DNA of 64,000 nucleotides, from the NCBI GenBank assembly GCA_905250025.1, contig CAJNOJ010000018.1:1-64000 (forward strand), in the 5' to 3' direction. Shown here piece after piece: positions 12,850 to 21,798 of this stretch. Origin of the DNA: Adineta ricciae (Eukaryota > Rotifera > Eurotatoria > Adinetida > Adinetidae). The translations under genes and the position numbers were made by a program. The notes beneath the pieces were generated by a model. It saw nothing but the letters and a program-made list of their open reading frames with translations. It searched no databases and had not been told where the DNA came from. The first letter of the stretch is position 1, and each line of letters begins with the position of its first letter.

Positions 12850-13642
12850 AGAAAAATAAATAATATTTATTAGAAAGTAAGATAATAGAAAACAAGTTTA
12901 TTCAGATCAAAAAAATATTTTTATCCGAATTTTGTAAGGAACGATATGTCATTCGTCATGGGTTTATAGTCATCGGTGAATCATTCCTTAGCAGTGCGAC
13001 GATTTCACTAAACAAAACAGGTATTCAAGGTGTTACTCAACAACCTCGATTACATAAAATATTTGTTTAAAAAGATAAGAAACGAAACGAAATGATAAAA
13101 CAACATCTTGCCACAATTGAAATGTGAGCAAATAGTATTCATTATCATCGGAATCACTGTAATTGGATACACTGATAAAAGGTCAACGTCATAGTACACA
13201 AGAAAAAGAAAAAAACCGGATGACTAAACTCTGATTTGAAAATCTGTTAAAGAAATCATTTAGAGATAAGTAGATGTAGTCATGAAAAGTGAAATTTATC
13301 GAAGATTAAAGATCTCGAAAAATGGAGAAGAAAAGAATGAATAAGCAAGACGTGTGCAAATAACGAACTTGTATCTTTCCGACCAAGGGAAGAATCATTC
13401 GATAGAAGAAGATAACTATACCGTATCATCGAGTTTATTCGAGATAAGATGATAAACCGACTGATTCAAACTTTAGTCTAGAAAGTACTTTCTATTCTGT
13501 TACTGTTAGTCGCTCTTGCGACATCGATGTTTTCTTTAGATTAAAGTGATAAGTGTTTATTTTTCGAAAGTTAAAAATCAAGAAAAGATAAAATTGTTTT
13601 TCCAACCAAAGAAGAGTTAAGTCAGATGTATTTCGTTTCTTC
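12850..13642. other. intergenic, no supported gene
   Basis: AT-rich spacer between members 1 and 2 of the small protein family. A minus-strand frame at 13492-13692 overlaps the end of member 2 but has no domain and lacks a credible start. Nothing else is visible. Confidence 0.4.
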
Positions 13643-14017
13643 TTATGTACAAGAACCAGCTCCAACCGAAACGATTTCGTTCGGTTCAACACGAAATTGC
13701 CAACATCGTTGTGTTTTCGTTACTTTCGGAAATGGAGCAATGAGACCTAAATCCGCACACCTAATTGCTTCGATAAATCCGGCTGCTGTCCATGTTCCCA
13801 TATTAACAATCTTTTCATTCACAATTACTTTGTCACCACTTGGAATAGTGATATATTCATCCGGAATTTTCGTATCACTGTATGTTCCCCAACTAATCGT
13901 GCATTGGGCCGGTGTATTTCGCGCGTTAGCAACAACCGCAGAGAAAACTATACCGGGTATAGGTGCAGTTAAAACAGCCGAAAGAAGACATGTAAGAAAA
14001 AACACTAGAGCTATCAT
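13643..14017 (-). CDS. small secreted beta-rich protein, family member 2
   Basis: 124 residues when started at the methionine of MIALVFFLTCLLSAVLTAP, a clear signal peptide. A longer frame runs up to 14122, but the TATA box at 14075-14082 places the transcription start downstream of that, which selects 14017. The mature part follows the family plan: VFSAVVANA, QCTISWGTY, ITIPSGDKVIVNEKIVN, a tryptophan in MGTWTAAGFIEAIRC, then APFPKVTKTQRCWQFRV and IVSVG. Cysteines in QCTISW and AIRC are shared with member 3 and absent from the cytosolic member 1, consistent with a disulfide in the secretory pathway. Two more cysteines (RCWQF, GSC) are its own. Function unknown. Confidence 0.7.
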   Translation of the reverse strand: MIALVFFLTCLLSAVLTAPIPGIVFSAVVANARNTPAQCTISWGTYSDTKIPDEYITIPSGDKVIVNEKIVNMGTWTAAGFIEAIRCADLGLIAPFPKVTKTQRCWQFRVEPNEIVSVGAGSCT

Positions 14018-14074
14018 TGCTATGAATGTATGCCGTTGGGACTCGAAATTATGGGTAATAGAAACTGACAGAGG

Positions 14075-14082
14075 TTTATATA
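14075..14082 (-). promoter_or_regulatory. TATA box, family member 2
   Basis: Reads TATATAAA on the minus strand 58 bp upstream of the chosen start codon, which makes the upstream in-frame ATG at 14122 an unlikely start. Confidence 0.55.
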
Positions 14083-14640
14083 GATCAGTATTCAGATCAT
14101 ATTTCACTATTTTGCATATCAAACAATATGACTATGCACGACGAAATAAGAAATCCATTACAAAATATCATATTTATCAAATATAGACAATGTATTTCAG
14201 TTCGAATAGCTTAAAGATTGTCAGATTTCCAACAACATTGACATTGAGAGAAATATACCTATATCAAGAGTATTGATTAAAATTCGACGATTGTTGTCTC
14301 TACATGTGAACTTTGAACCGTATTATTCAAACAAAACAATCTTGTTTTCGATAAAAAAAACGCGAAATGTGATTGCTGTATGTCAAATAGATATCTATTT
14401 ACTAGTTCTATATACCTAATCTTCGATTTGTTACTATCTTTAGCAGTATTACGCATACGAAAATGCATGCTGCTAACACAGATGCAAAGTAGATGCGATC
14501 ATGTGAGCGTCTCATGACTATACGTATTAGACAAAAATGATTTTATTCAGTAAAATAAAAGAAGACGAGATAAATAAATGAAATGATTTATAAAAAAAAA
14601 TAGATAAATAGTCAGAGAGAAAGTTTTCACATCCGATTCT

Positions 14641-15039
14641 TTAGTTTACACTTTCATTTACATGAGAACTAGGTCCAACCGATGCAATTTTGGTTGGTTC
14701 CACGCGAAATTCCCAAAATTCTTCTACAGTATTAACATTTGGAAATGGAGCTCGAAGTACTAAATTTCCACAACGAATAGATTTTATGATACCACGTGCT
14801 GTCCATGTACCCATGTCGAAATGCTTTTCTTTGACGGTAAAATATTTACTTTGTGGAACCGAAATGCGTTGAGTTTGAAGAGTGTTGTTTAACGGTGTTT
14901 GCCAACCAATGCGACATTTGATATTCGCATTTTGTCCGTTGTAGATGATTGCTGAATAGACAGCTGCTGGTGACGGTATTGCGGAGATTGTTAATGCAAG
15001 GAATAAGATACAAAAAGAAAAATAGATAATCGCCGACAT
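14641..15039 (-). CDS. small secreted beta-rich protein, family member 3
   Basis: 132 residues, single coding exon. Signal peptide MSAIIYFSFCILFLALTISA, then VYSAIIYNG, IKCRIGWQT, ISVPQSKYFTVKEKHFD, MGTWTARGIIKSIRC, APFPNVNTVEEFWEFRV and IASVG. It aligns along its whole length with member 2 and more weakly with member 1. The two cysteines shared with member 2 are its only ones after the signal peptide. A TTGTTCTAG acceptor lies 10 nt before the ATG, as in member 1, so a 5' UTR intron or a trans-splice site is likely. Family and role are not recognised. Confidence 0.7.
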   Translation of the reverse strand: MSAIIYFSFCILFLALTISAIPSPAAVYSAIIYNGQNANIKCRIGWQTPLNNTLQTQRISVPQSKYFTVKEKHFDMGTWTARGIIKSIRCGNLVLRAPFPNVNTVEEFWEFRVEPTKIASVGPSSHVNESVN

Positions 15040-15188
15040 AATTTCAGATCTAGAACAAAAGAAATGAATGATTTCTAACGGTTATCGTTTTACATGGTGA
15101 TGATGATGATCATCATCAGTCATGTTGTTTGTAATTTATTTATTTAGTGGAAGAAAGACTAGAAGCAATTATTCTACTCTTCTGATTG

Positions 15189-16099
15189 TTATGATTTGAC
15201 AAATTTTTGTAGTTTATCAAGTAAACCAATGTATTGTTGGTGTTCATAGGCGGTGGAGAAATCAGCGAGTTGATTGGCGAATTCTAAAAGTAGATATCAA
15301 AAGAGTTCGATGTCAACTGTCCGCTAAATCTTCATTTACCTTCACCAATGCCTTGTTCTTCGAGTAAATTGAGTAGTTTATCATAAAGTTCTCCATCAAT
15401 AACTGAGCAATCAGAACTATAAACAGTTTCATTCCATTCTCCATCATGAATTGTGAATTCATCGATTTGAAAATCTTCTAAAGCATTTTCTGACGGTTGT
15501 TGTTCATTATGCGCCTCGGGGTGCTCATGTGGTAAATACGAACAAAGAAACGATAATGTTTGATTATCACGATTGATATCAACAGTAAATGTTGGTCGCG
15601 ATTTCAATTGTGATGCGGCGTTGTCCGATTTTTGTTCGGATTCATTGGGATTCAAATCCGATTCCTGATCAGATTCGTCTGCATTCACCGTGTTTGTTAC
15701 AGAAAACTTCACTGTGATTTTATCTTTACCCGATTGACGCGTTAACGTTACTTCTGGACCATCAGTTTGTACCTACAGAAAACAATTCGAATAACAAATA
15801 TCATGAGAATACTTGGCAATGTTTACCTGAAAATTCGGGATAGTTGGTAAACTATTGGGATGCTTTTGAGCACTTTTTTCTAATTGAATTTCCTTTTGAA
15901 GAAATGTATCAAGATCACGATAAGCATTATCGTTCGTTTTCAACGATGAAAATGCTCGAATTGAAACATAATGCTGATTCACAATCAACGGTCGATATCG
16001 ATACGAATGTTGAATTGAAGAATACAAACGTTGGTTTATGTTCGTATTTGCAAGTTTACCAAATTGAAATAAGTTTCTTGTTAAATGACGAAAGGCCAT
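15189..16099 (-). CDS. C1QBP: C1QBP / p32 / MAM33 mitochondrial matrix protein
   Basis: Three exons (15827-16099, 15340-15772, 15189-15283) give 266 residues. The N-terminus MAFRHLTRNLFQF is basic and Ser/Arg-rich, as a mitochondrial presequence should be. The body matches the MAM33 family: LDTFLQKEIQLEKSAQKHP, VTLTRQSGKDKITVKF, an acidic loop DESDQESDLNPNESEQ, FTVDINRDNQTLSFLC, IHDGEWNETVY, GELYDKLLNLLEEQGIGEEF and the C-terminal YEHQQYIGLLDKLQKFVKS. The family forms acidic doughnut-shaped trimers in the matrix that support mitochondrial translation. The frame opens upstream to 16165, but the methionine at 16099 gives the better presequence. The motif AAATAGATGGCG lies about 130 bp upstream. 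Confidence 0.92.
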
Positions 16100-16228
16100 T
16101 GCGCAATAATTTAGAATACCGAAATAAATTTGAGCTGAGCAATTTATCGGATCGATCTCGAGCAATCAATTTTGTTATTGCAATATGTATGTATGACTAT
16201 CAGTAGTTCGTTACATCAGAGAGGTCTC

Positions 16229-16240
16229 AAATAGATGGCG
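16229..16240. promoter_or_regulatory. AAATAGATGGCG element upstream of C1QBP
   Basis: A 12-mer identical to the one at 19067-19078 upstream of the p23 gene. It contains GATGGCG, close to the YY1-type AAGATGGCGGC core often found at animal housekeeping promoters. It lies about 130 bp upstream of the C1QBP start, in opposite orientation relative to transcription compared with the p23 copy. Confidence 0.3.
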
Positions 16241-16556
16241 ACACTTGTTTCTACATTTCATGTCGCTTGTATACGTTCGTATACAAGTTCACAAGTGGAA
16301 TAAAGGAATCTGATAGTTCTGTTTCGTGGATGGATATCACCTAAATTATCATTCCGTACTCTGCATGATGGAACAGATAGAATCTACAAACGAAGATAGT
16401 CTTAGTGATCGCTACGCATCGAGGAGAAAAGTTGAATAAAGCTTTCATAATACTTTTATTCAAGAACTAACAGAAACTATGATGATTACTAAAAAGAAAA
16501 TCTAAAAAAACTAAGCAATAAGTAAGTTCAATTAATAGTTATTTTCTTTATGCTTT

Positions 16557-16814
16557 TCACTGACGTTCCAAGAATTTTCCCATATAATCTTGTAATGTGA
16601 TTTCATGAAGGAATTTTCTCATACTTTTTTCATCCTTGCAATAGACTTGTTCAGGTCCATTGCATGTATACACCGTAAGTTTAACAGCCTTTGCATATTT
16701 CATGGACCTTGACTTTAGTTTATCCGTTGATTTTGAACATTTCGGTTTTAATGTTTTGGTACTATGCTTTATCAAATTGGTTCATAGGACCACAAAAGCC
16801 ATTTATCGTTGATG
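16557..16814 (-). other. open stretch downstream of the secreted protein, possible lost or alternative 3' part
   Basis: Directly after the stop of the 16815-17336 gene, a second frame of about 70 codons runs to 16557 without an ATG near its beginning. It is lysine-rich with two cysteines (TCNGPEQVYC) and ends LHEITLQDYMGKFLERQ. I found no GT-AG pair that joins it in frame to the upstream exon. It may be a frameshifted tail of the same gene, or chance. Confidence 0.25.
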
Positions 16815-17336
16815 TTAATGAATCCGCATGGAAATACGTGTGAATATCATTGATTGGTTTTCGATAAAATCCATAAAAGTTACAGCATTTTGAATTTGAA
16901 GAAAACCGTCTATTGGTAAATGACAATTATCTTCAAATGAACATTCGTAAAATATCTTTAGCTGTACACGGGTTTGATTTGTGCTCATTATCGTTTCAGT
17001 AATAACGCGATGTTTGTCGATATCCAACTTTTTCAAGGCAAGATAAGAAGAATTATGGTAGAAAATCACCTTCTCATGAGTATAATCAATACGCACGAGA
17101 GTATGACAAGCTTTTGCAGCAAATGTCGACTTTGTTGCAGTTTGGTTTTCACAAGCGGACCAGCGACGTTCCCATGCTGATTGATTTTGTAGTTCAGCAA
17201 ACGTATATTCATAAGAACAAGTAGCACAGAAGAGGTTTTCTGATGATAACTTATTCATGGTCTTGGTCTTGTTTGTAGATAAAGCACTGTACGAAGCGCA
17301 TAGAACAATGAATAAAACAAGAATTTGATGGAGCAT
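16815..17336 (-). CDS. secreted cysteine-containing protein, unrecognised
   Basis: 173 residues in one exon. The N-terminus MLHQILVLFIVLCASYSALS is a clear signal peptide. The mature part holds LFCATCSYEYTF, WSACENQT, KACHTLVRI and FYECSFEDNCHLPIDG, that is seven cysteines and several N-glycosylation sequons (NQS, NQT, NSS), fitting an extracellular protein. No family comes to mind. The frame ends at an early stop after ISMRIH and another cysteine-containing frame follows downstream, so the C-terminus may be longer than annotated. It faces away from the small plus-strand secreted gene at 18251. Confidence 0.5.
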   Translation of the reverse strand: MLHQILVLFIVLCASYSALSTNKTKTMNKLSSENLFCATCSYEYTFAELQNQSAWERRWSACENQTATKSTFAAKACHTLVRIDYTHEKVIFYHNSSYLALKKLDIDKHRVITETIMSTNQTRVQLKIFYECSFEDNCHLPIDGFLQIQNAVTFMDFIENQSMIFTRISMRIH

Positions 17337-18250
17337 TGTTTTACTTTGGAAAAAGTGGAACTATTTTCGATTAATAAATAGCATCAGATAAGTCATATCT
17401 TGCTAATGAAATTATTTTGTATGAAATAAAATACGATATCGTTTTATCCCATCCGATAGGAAGACGTTTTTTGCAAAATATCCCATGGGTTGATGACATG
17501 GAATCGAAATCTTCTCTTTCTTATTGTGAAATATCAATTGGCGATGTTTTTCTCAAAACTATTGACAACGATCATATAGTTCTTTGGTCATCATCTCTTG
17601 AATCGAAGGCAGCAATAATTGAGCTATTTAGATGATATAGAGCTTACGCCCTCACCTGTTAAGATCTTCATTTACGAAAATATCGAATTTCATTGCGTCC
17701 GTGAGATGAGAAATCCCATCTAATCTAGATTATTGATCAACATATTCGTTATTTATCTATCCCATCAAATAAAAACTTCCATTTGTACACAAATGATTGT
17801 CATATATAAGTATCATTCGTACAATATAAAAACAGGCCAACATAAAGATCTACTTGAATTCACTTAAGAAAGGTATGCTCAAATGTTACTTTCTTTCTAA
17901 CAAATTTTGTCCGTGTTCGAAGTAGTAGAAATTTGCAGTTATCCCTCCGATATCGCACTGATTTGACAGCTAGAGTACTGTCATGAACTACACTTTGATT
18001 CACTTGTTGAAAATAACGAAAGATTTCTTTATGTAGTAAAGACTTTTGAATAACTATACGAGTAAAAATCGAAAGTCTTGAACTATTTTTGTTGTCTACA
18101 TGAAATATTAAAATTTGTCCTATCTCCATTAGAAGATATGAAATACATAAAGAAATAAAAGGATTTAAACAACATTTAATCCAACTGAAACTCGAATGCA
18201 CGCATTGAACAAACTTCTACTATCGTTTTAGGATAGTGAATTATTGAAAC
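17337..18250. other. intergenic, no supported gene
   Basis: A frame of about 70 codons at 17417-17637 has reasonable composition (EIKYDIVLSHPIGRRFLQNI) but no ATG start and no splice partner that I can see. It may be a decayed exon or chance. Minus-strand frames at 17860-18200 look like noise. Confidence 0.3.
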
Positions 18251-18586
18251 ATGTATTCTCATTATATTCTTCTTACAATTACATTTCTGGTTCCCTTCAC
18301 ATCTCAAGTCGTTCATGGTGCTTGCAATAATGCTAAATTGTACTGTTTCGATAGTAACAAGCGACTGTTGGGGCAGATTTGTGTTGGTACATGTTTTCGA
18401 ATGGCAATATTGATGCTGGGCATTAATTTTGGCTGCTGGCCATGCGATTCGCACCAACTGTTCGATCTGTCTGCTTATACAAGAGTGCACTATAGTCAAG
18501 CATTTTCAAATACTCACACAGCATCCTTTGGGCAAAGTAACGTTGGTTCTGGTATAAGTAAGAGGCCACTTTTATTATCATGTTGA
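18251..18586 (+). CDS. putative small secreted cysteine-rich peptide
   Basis: ATG-started frame of 111 codons. Residues 1-23 (MYSHYILLTITFLVPFTSQV...HG) look like a signal peptide. The following 42 residues hold six cysteines: ACNNAKLYC, ICVGTC and GCWPC. The segment after GCWPC has no more cysteines until the end and could be intron read as coding. No family is recognised. The real product may be only the first 65-70 residues. Confidence 0.35.
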   Translation: MYSHYILLTITFLVPFTSQVVHGACNNAKLYCFDSNKRLLGQICVGTCFRMAILMLGINFGCWPCDSHQLFDLSAYTRVHYSQAFSNTHTASFGQSNVGSGISKRPLLLSC

Positions 18587-19066
18587 GTTGGTGACAGATT
18601 TGTTGCATTTGGAATGATTCTATCACGATCACGATATACTCCTACGATTGAAACATTTGACTTTCCTAATTGAAATAAATACTTAGTAGGGCTAGGCAGA
18701 AAAAGATTTTTCTTTATTGTCTATCAAAGATGCGCTAAGTCAAATAGAATGATTGAATGAGAGCTCTATATTCTTAAGAGTGTGATTTTAATTCTACAAA
18801 TGAGATTGTTGCATCTCTAATGTGAGTGTTCTCTTTTGTCTATATCTTGCGTACACGCAGACAGTTCACTATGTCAATAATGGTTTTCCGTCCGATTACA
18901 AAAAGTCGTACGTATGTATTTTTACATGTGATTATTCAGTTGATTCCTTTTTCCAAGTTGTCAGATGCATATTACCTTAAAATCATCATTATAGTAAAAA
19001 AATAGGCCAGTTACTAGGTGTACACGTGAAAACTGATGTATGTGTCTATTGCATCATGCGCATTCG

Positions 19067-19078
19067 AAATAGATGGCG
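19067..19078. promoter_or_regulatory. AAATAGATGGCG element upstream of p23
   Basis: Same 12-mer as at 16229-16240. It lies about 130 bp before the split start codon of the p23 gene. Read on the + strand it contains an ATG (AGATGGCG) whose frame does not join the p23 frame. Confidence 0.3.
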
Positions 19079-19210
19079 CTGCCCAAAGAAAAGTTATTGG
19101 CTTTGGCGTTGTTTGTTTTCCTCTTGATTCATTTGTTTTCCAACGAGTAGAAACATCAGGTCATTCTTACAAGTGATTTTGTTTCATACAAGTGCAACTC
19201 GGTACAAAAT

Positions 19211-20313
19211 ATGTATGGGAATTTTTGAAAATTAAATACATATGATAACAATCTCTTTTTTCAGGACTAATATTCATCCATCGGTAAAATGGGGTCAAAA
19301 GAAGGATCATATTTTATTAACAATTGCCGTTCAAGATATTGAAAAACCAGAGATCAATATTGAACCAGCGAAACTTCATTTCAAGTAAGAACCGATGCTT
19401 GCTTTCAATTCAAATATTTGTCAACATTTATTTCTATTCTAGAGGACAACAAACAAAAGGGTTAATCTATGATGCTACATTGGAATTTTTTGATGAAATC
19501 GATCCACAAGTACGTTGAATGTATCTGTGAAGTCAACTTTGCTCTAGTAAAGCGTAACTGTACTTTCGAACAAAGATTCTGAGTAAACCTTAACATTTGT
19601 GATACGTAGCACTGATTATCTCTTTTCAGTTAACACGCAAGCTAATTTGATTATTAGATAGAGGGAAATAGTCTTTTTTTTTGTATAATTTAATTTTGAG
19701 GGTGCCGAAGCAAATTTCTTCGATGTTTAGATCATACTTTTCCTTGAATCATAGAATAATTTGATACATTTTGACCATTTTTGTGATCATAGGCATCAAA
19801 ATATCGTAAAGTTAGCCAAAATCACTGGGAATTTATGTTGAAAAAGAAAGATCCATCAAAACCATTTTGGAAACGGTTGATTAAATCAAGCGAAAAGGTA
19901 ACGATAGTTCGTACCGTTTTGAATTCGATTCCATTTCTTCATTTAGTGCCAATGGATTGCTGTCGACTGGAATCATTTTACAGCTGAAGGTAAACTTCAT
20001 AATGATACAAAAATAGCTTAGATTTCTGTTGAATCCTAGGTGATGACGACGATGACATGGAAGGCGGCTCGGATGGTAAAAACTGGGGTGATTTAGGTAA
20101 CTTGAAGAAGTAGAGATAATCGTATTTTCTCAACGAATTCCTTTAGATGGTATGTTCAAACAAATGGGCGGTGGTTTAGGAGGTCCATCGGCAACGGACA
20201 TGAATGATCTCGAGGATGAAGAAACCGACAGCGATGATGAACCCATGCCCGATCTCGAAGAGGTGCCAAAATCCGACGACGATAAAGCAAAACCAAATGA
20301 AAAAACAAACTAA
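19211..20313 (+). CDS. PTGES3: p23 / PTGES3 / Sba1 HSP90 co-chaperone, start codon split by an intron
   Basis: Seven coding segments (19211-19212, 19265-19384, 19443-19509, 19793-19897, 19947-19989, 20040-20096, 20147-20313) give 186 residues. The AT of the start codon ends exon 1 and the G begins exon 2; no in-frame ATG exists early in exon 2, and 561 coding nt divide evenly by three. The CS domain starts HPSVKWGQKKDHILLTIAV. The p23 signature is FWKRLIKSSEK plus CQWIAVDWNHF, matching WPRLTKE..LNWLSVDFNNW. The tail has GKNWGDLDGMFKQMGGG and an acidic end EDEETDSDDEPMPDLEEVP, typical of p23. The protein binds the ATP-closed form of HSP90 and slows its ATPase. Introns are 49-58 nt except one of 283 nt. 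Confidence 0.93.
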
Positions 20314-20873
20314 ATGATATCTCTTTTTTCTACAACATACACACATCGTGTTACATACTTTTATGAGGACGAAAAACTTGTCAAATACTTGTGTGTTGCT
20401 ATATCTGCCGTAAAATCGTTGTCATACCTCTTTTTTCATTGTTCATTTTGTATTTGTTTACCGGTCAATGTTTTAATGAGAAAAGAAACTCTGTCTGTGC
20501 GTGTGTGTTGTGATTTATCGTTTATGATGATAAAATAAAACAGTTTAAAACATTTAGTTTCATTTGTTTTGCAGCTGAAATCTCCGAAAGAACCAGATTA
20601 TTTTAACTTTTGGATGTAGGAGCCAACTTTACTGATGCTTTAGAACTGTGCTTCTTTTCAGATCAATCGTTTATCTCTCAGTTGACATGTCCATGGCTAT
20701 GCTCAAGTATATTTGGTTTTGCAAGCGGCACTATTCATTCATATCAACAATAAAATAGGTGAGTGTCTGCCTGGTTTATGTAAGAGTCGCTGTGGAGTCA
20801 AATATGCGTTTAGTTTCGTCTTGTTTAACACAAAAGACAATACTGTTTATTGTCGATCAAAAAAAAACTTTTA
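20314..20873. other. p23 3' UTR and spacer to the convergent SAM gene
   Basis: T-rich 3' flank with AATAAAA at about 20534-20540 as a likely poly(A) signal of p23. The two frames found here (20314-20538, 20713-20910) show no domain. The 3' UTR of the minus-strand SAM gene also ends here. Confidence 0.45.
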
Positions 20874-21798
20874 TTACAATGCGGAAAAATCACCTGCTTT
20901 AAGTTTTTGAATTCGATCCAGTAGTTTCAATCGAGGTCCTAGTTGCATTTGGAAAATACTTACTAAATGTTCATCTTCTAAAAGTAAAAGCGCCACCCCA
21001 TCGATCAAATGTTCTTGAATCACAGACGTGAAGCAGTTTTTTCCAAGAACACGTTCAAAAAATAAACACACATCATCGACCTAAATATATATAGAAAGGG
21101 TACAAGGCGGACAAAACAGTCGGAACTCATGCAACTCTGAGTATTCGTCTATGAGAGAGAGAGAAAGAGAAACACTTGTTTTCTTTATCAAGCTGAGGAA
21201 GAGAATCATAGGTTGTTGAATCTTACCGTCCATTGATTGACATCTAATGGAAAAGGCGAGCGAGAAATCTTGGATTCGTTGAGAACGATCTTTTGTACTG
21301 GATTGTCCAGTTGTTTAGTTTCTTTTTGTCGGAATGGTTTTGAACTCTCTCGAATAATCCAATCATCAATGGAATGCGTTATGACACTGTCATCTGATTT
21401 GTGCTCATAGATTTTCTGTTCTTGATGACTTTGCACGATATTAATTGACGCCGTTGACGGCGACTTCGTTGTCTGGCAGTATTCAGTCGGACAGACATTC
21501 AGTGGGATCAGGGTAGTAGTGACACGAGGTGTACCTAAAATGTTCCTTTAGTTAGATGATAGATACCTTCTTTTTCGAACATACTGAATGGTTTGTATGA
21601 AGAGTAGATAGGTGTATTCTGAAAGAGGAAAGAGAGTTCGTATGAGTTCAAGAAAATTTAACTTCTATCGAAAAGAAATTCCAACCTGTTGCGATTGCTT
21701 AATCAAAGACGATGTACCTAATATCAAAGAGGTGTTAAGAATGTATGTGATTTAGTTTTAAAAAAATATATACTTGATGGCAGTGAGAAATCAGCCAT
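20874..21798 (-). CDS. small Polycomb-type SAM domain protein
   Basis: Five exons from ATG at 21798 (MADFSLPS) to the stop at 20874 give 201 residues. The C-terminal 75 residues are a SAM domain: DVNQWTVDDVCLFFERVLGK, IQEHLIDGVALLLLEDEHLV, IFQMQLGPRLKLLDRIQKLK. The DGxALLLLxxEHL and LGPxLKLxxRI motifs are those of the Polyhomeotic/Scm/L3MBTL class, which polymerise head to tail and build Polycomb complexes. The N-terminal 125 residues are Ser/Thr/Gln-rich and apparently unstructured. No FCS zinc finger, MBT or DUF3588 domain is present, so this is a stand-alone SAM protein like SAMD11/SAMD13 and not a full Ph or Scm. The first three exons are only 25-34 coding nt each. Confidence 0.8.

Noticed and set aside
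17417-17635. 72-codon plus-strand frame
   Set aside because: It does not begin with ATG, shows no partner exon and no known motif; kept only as a remark in the spacer.
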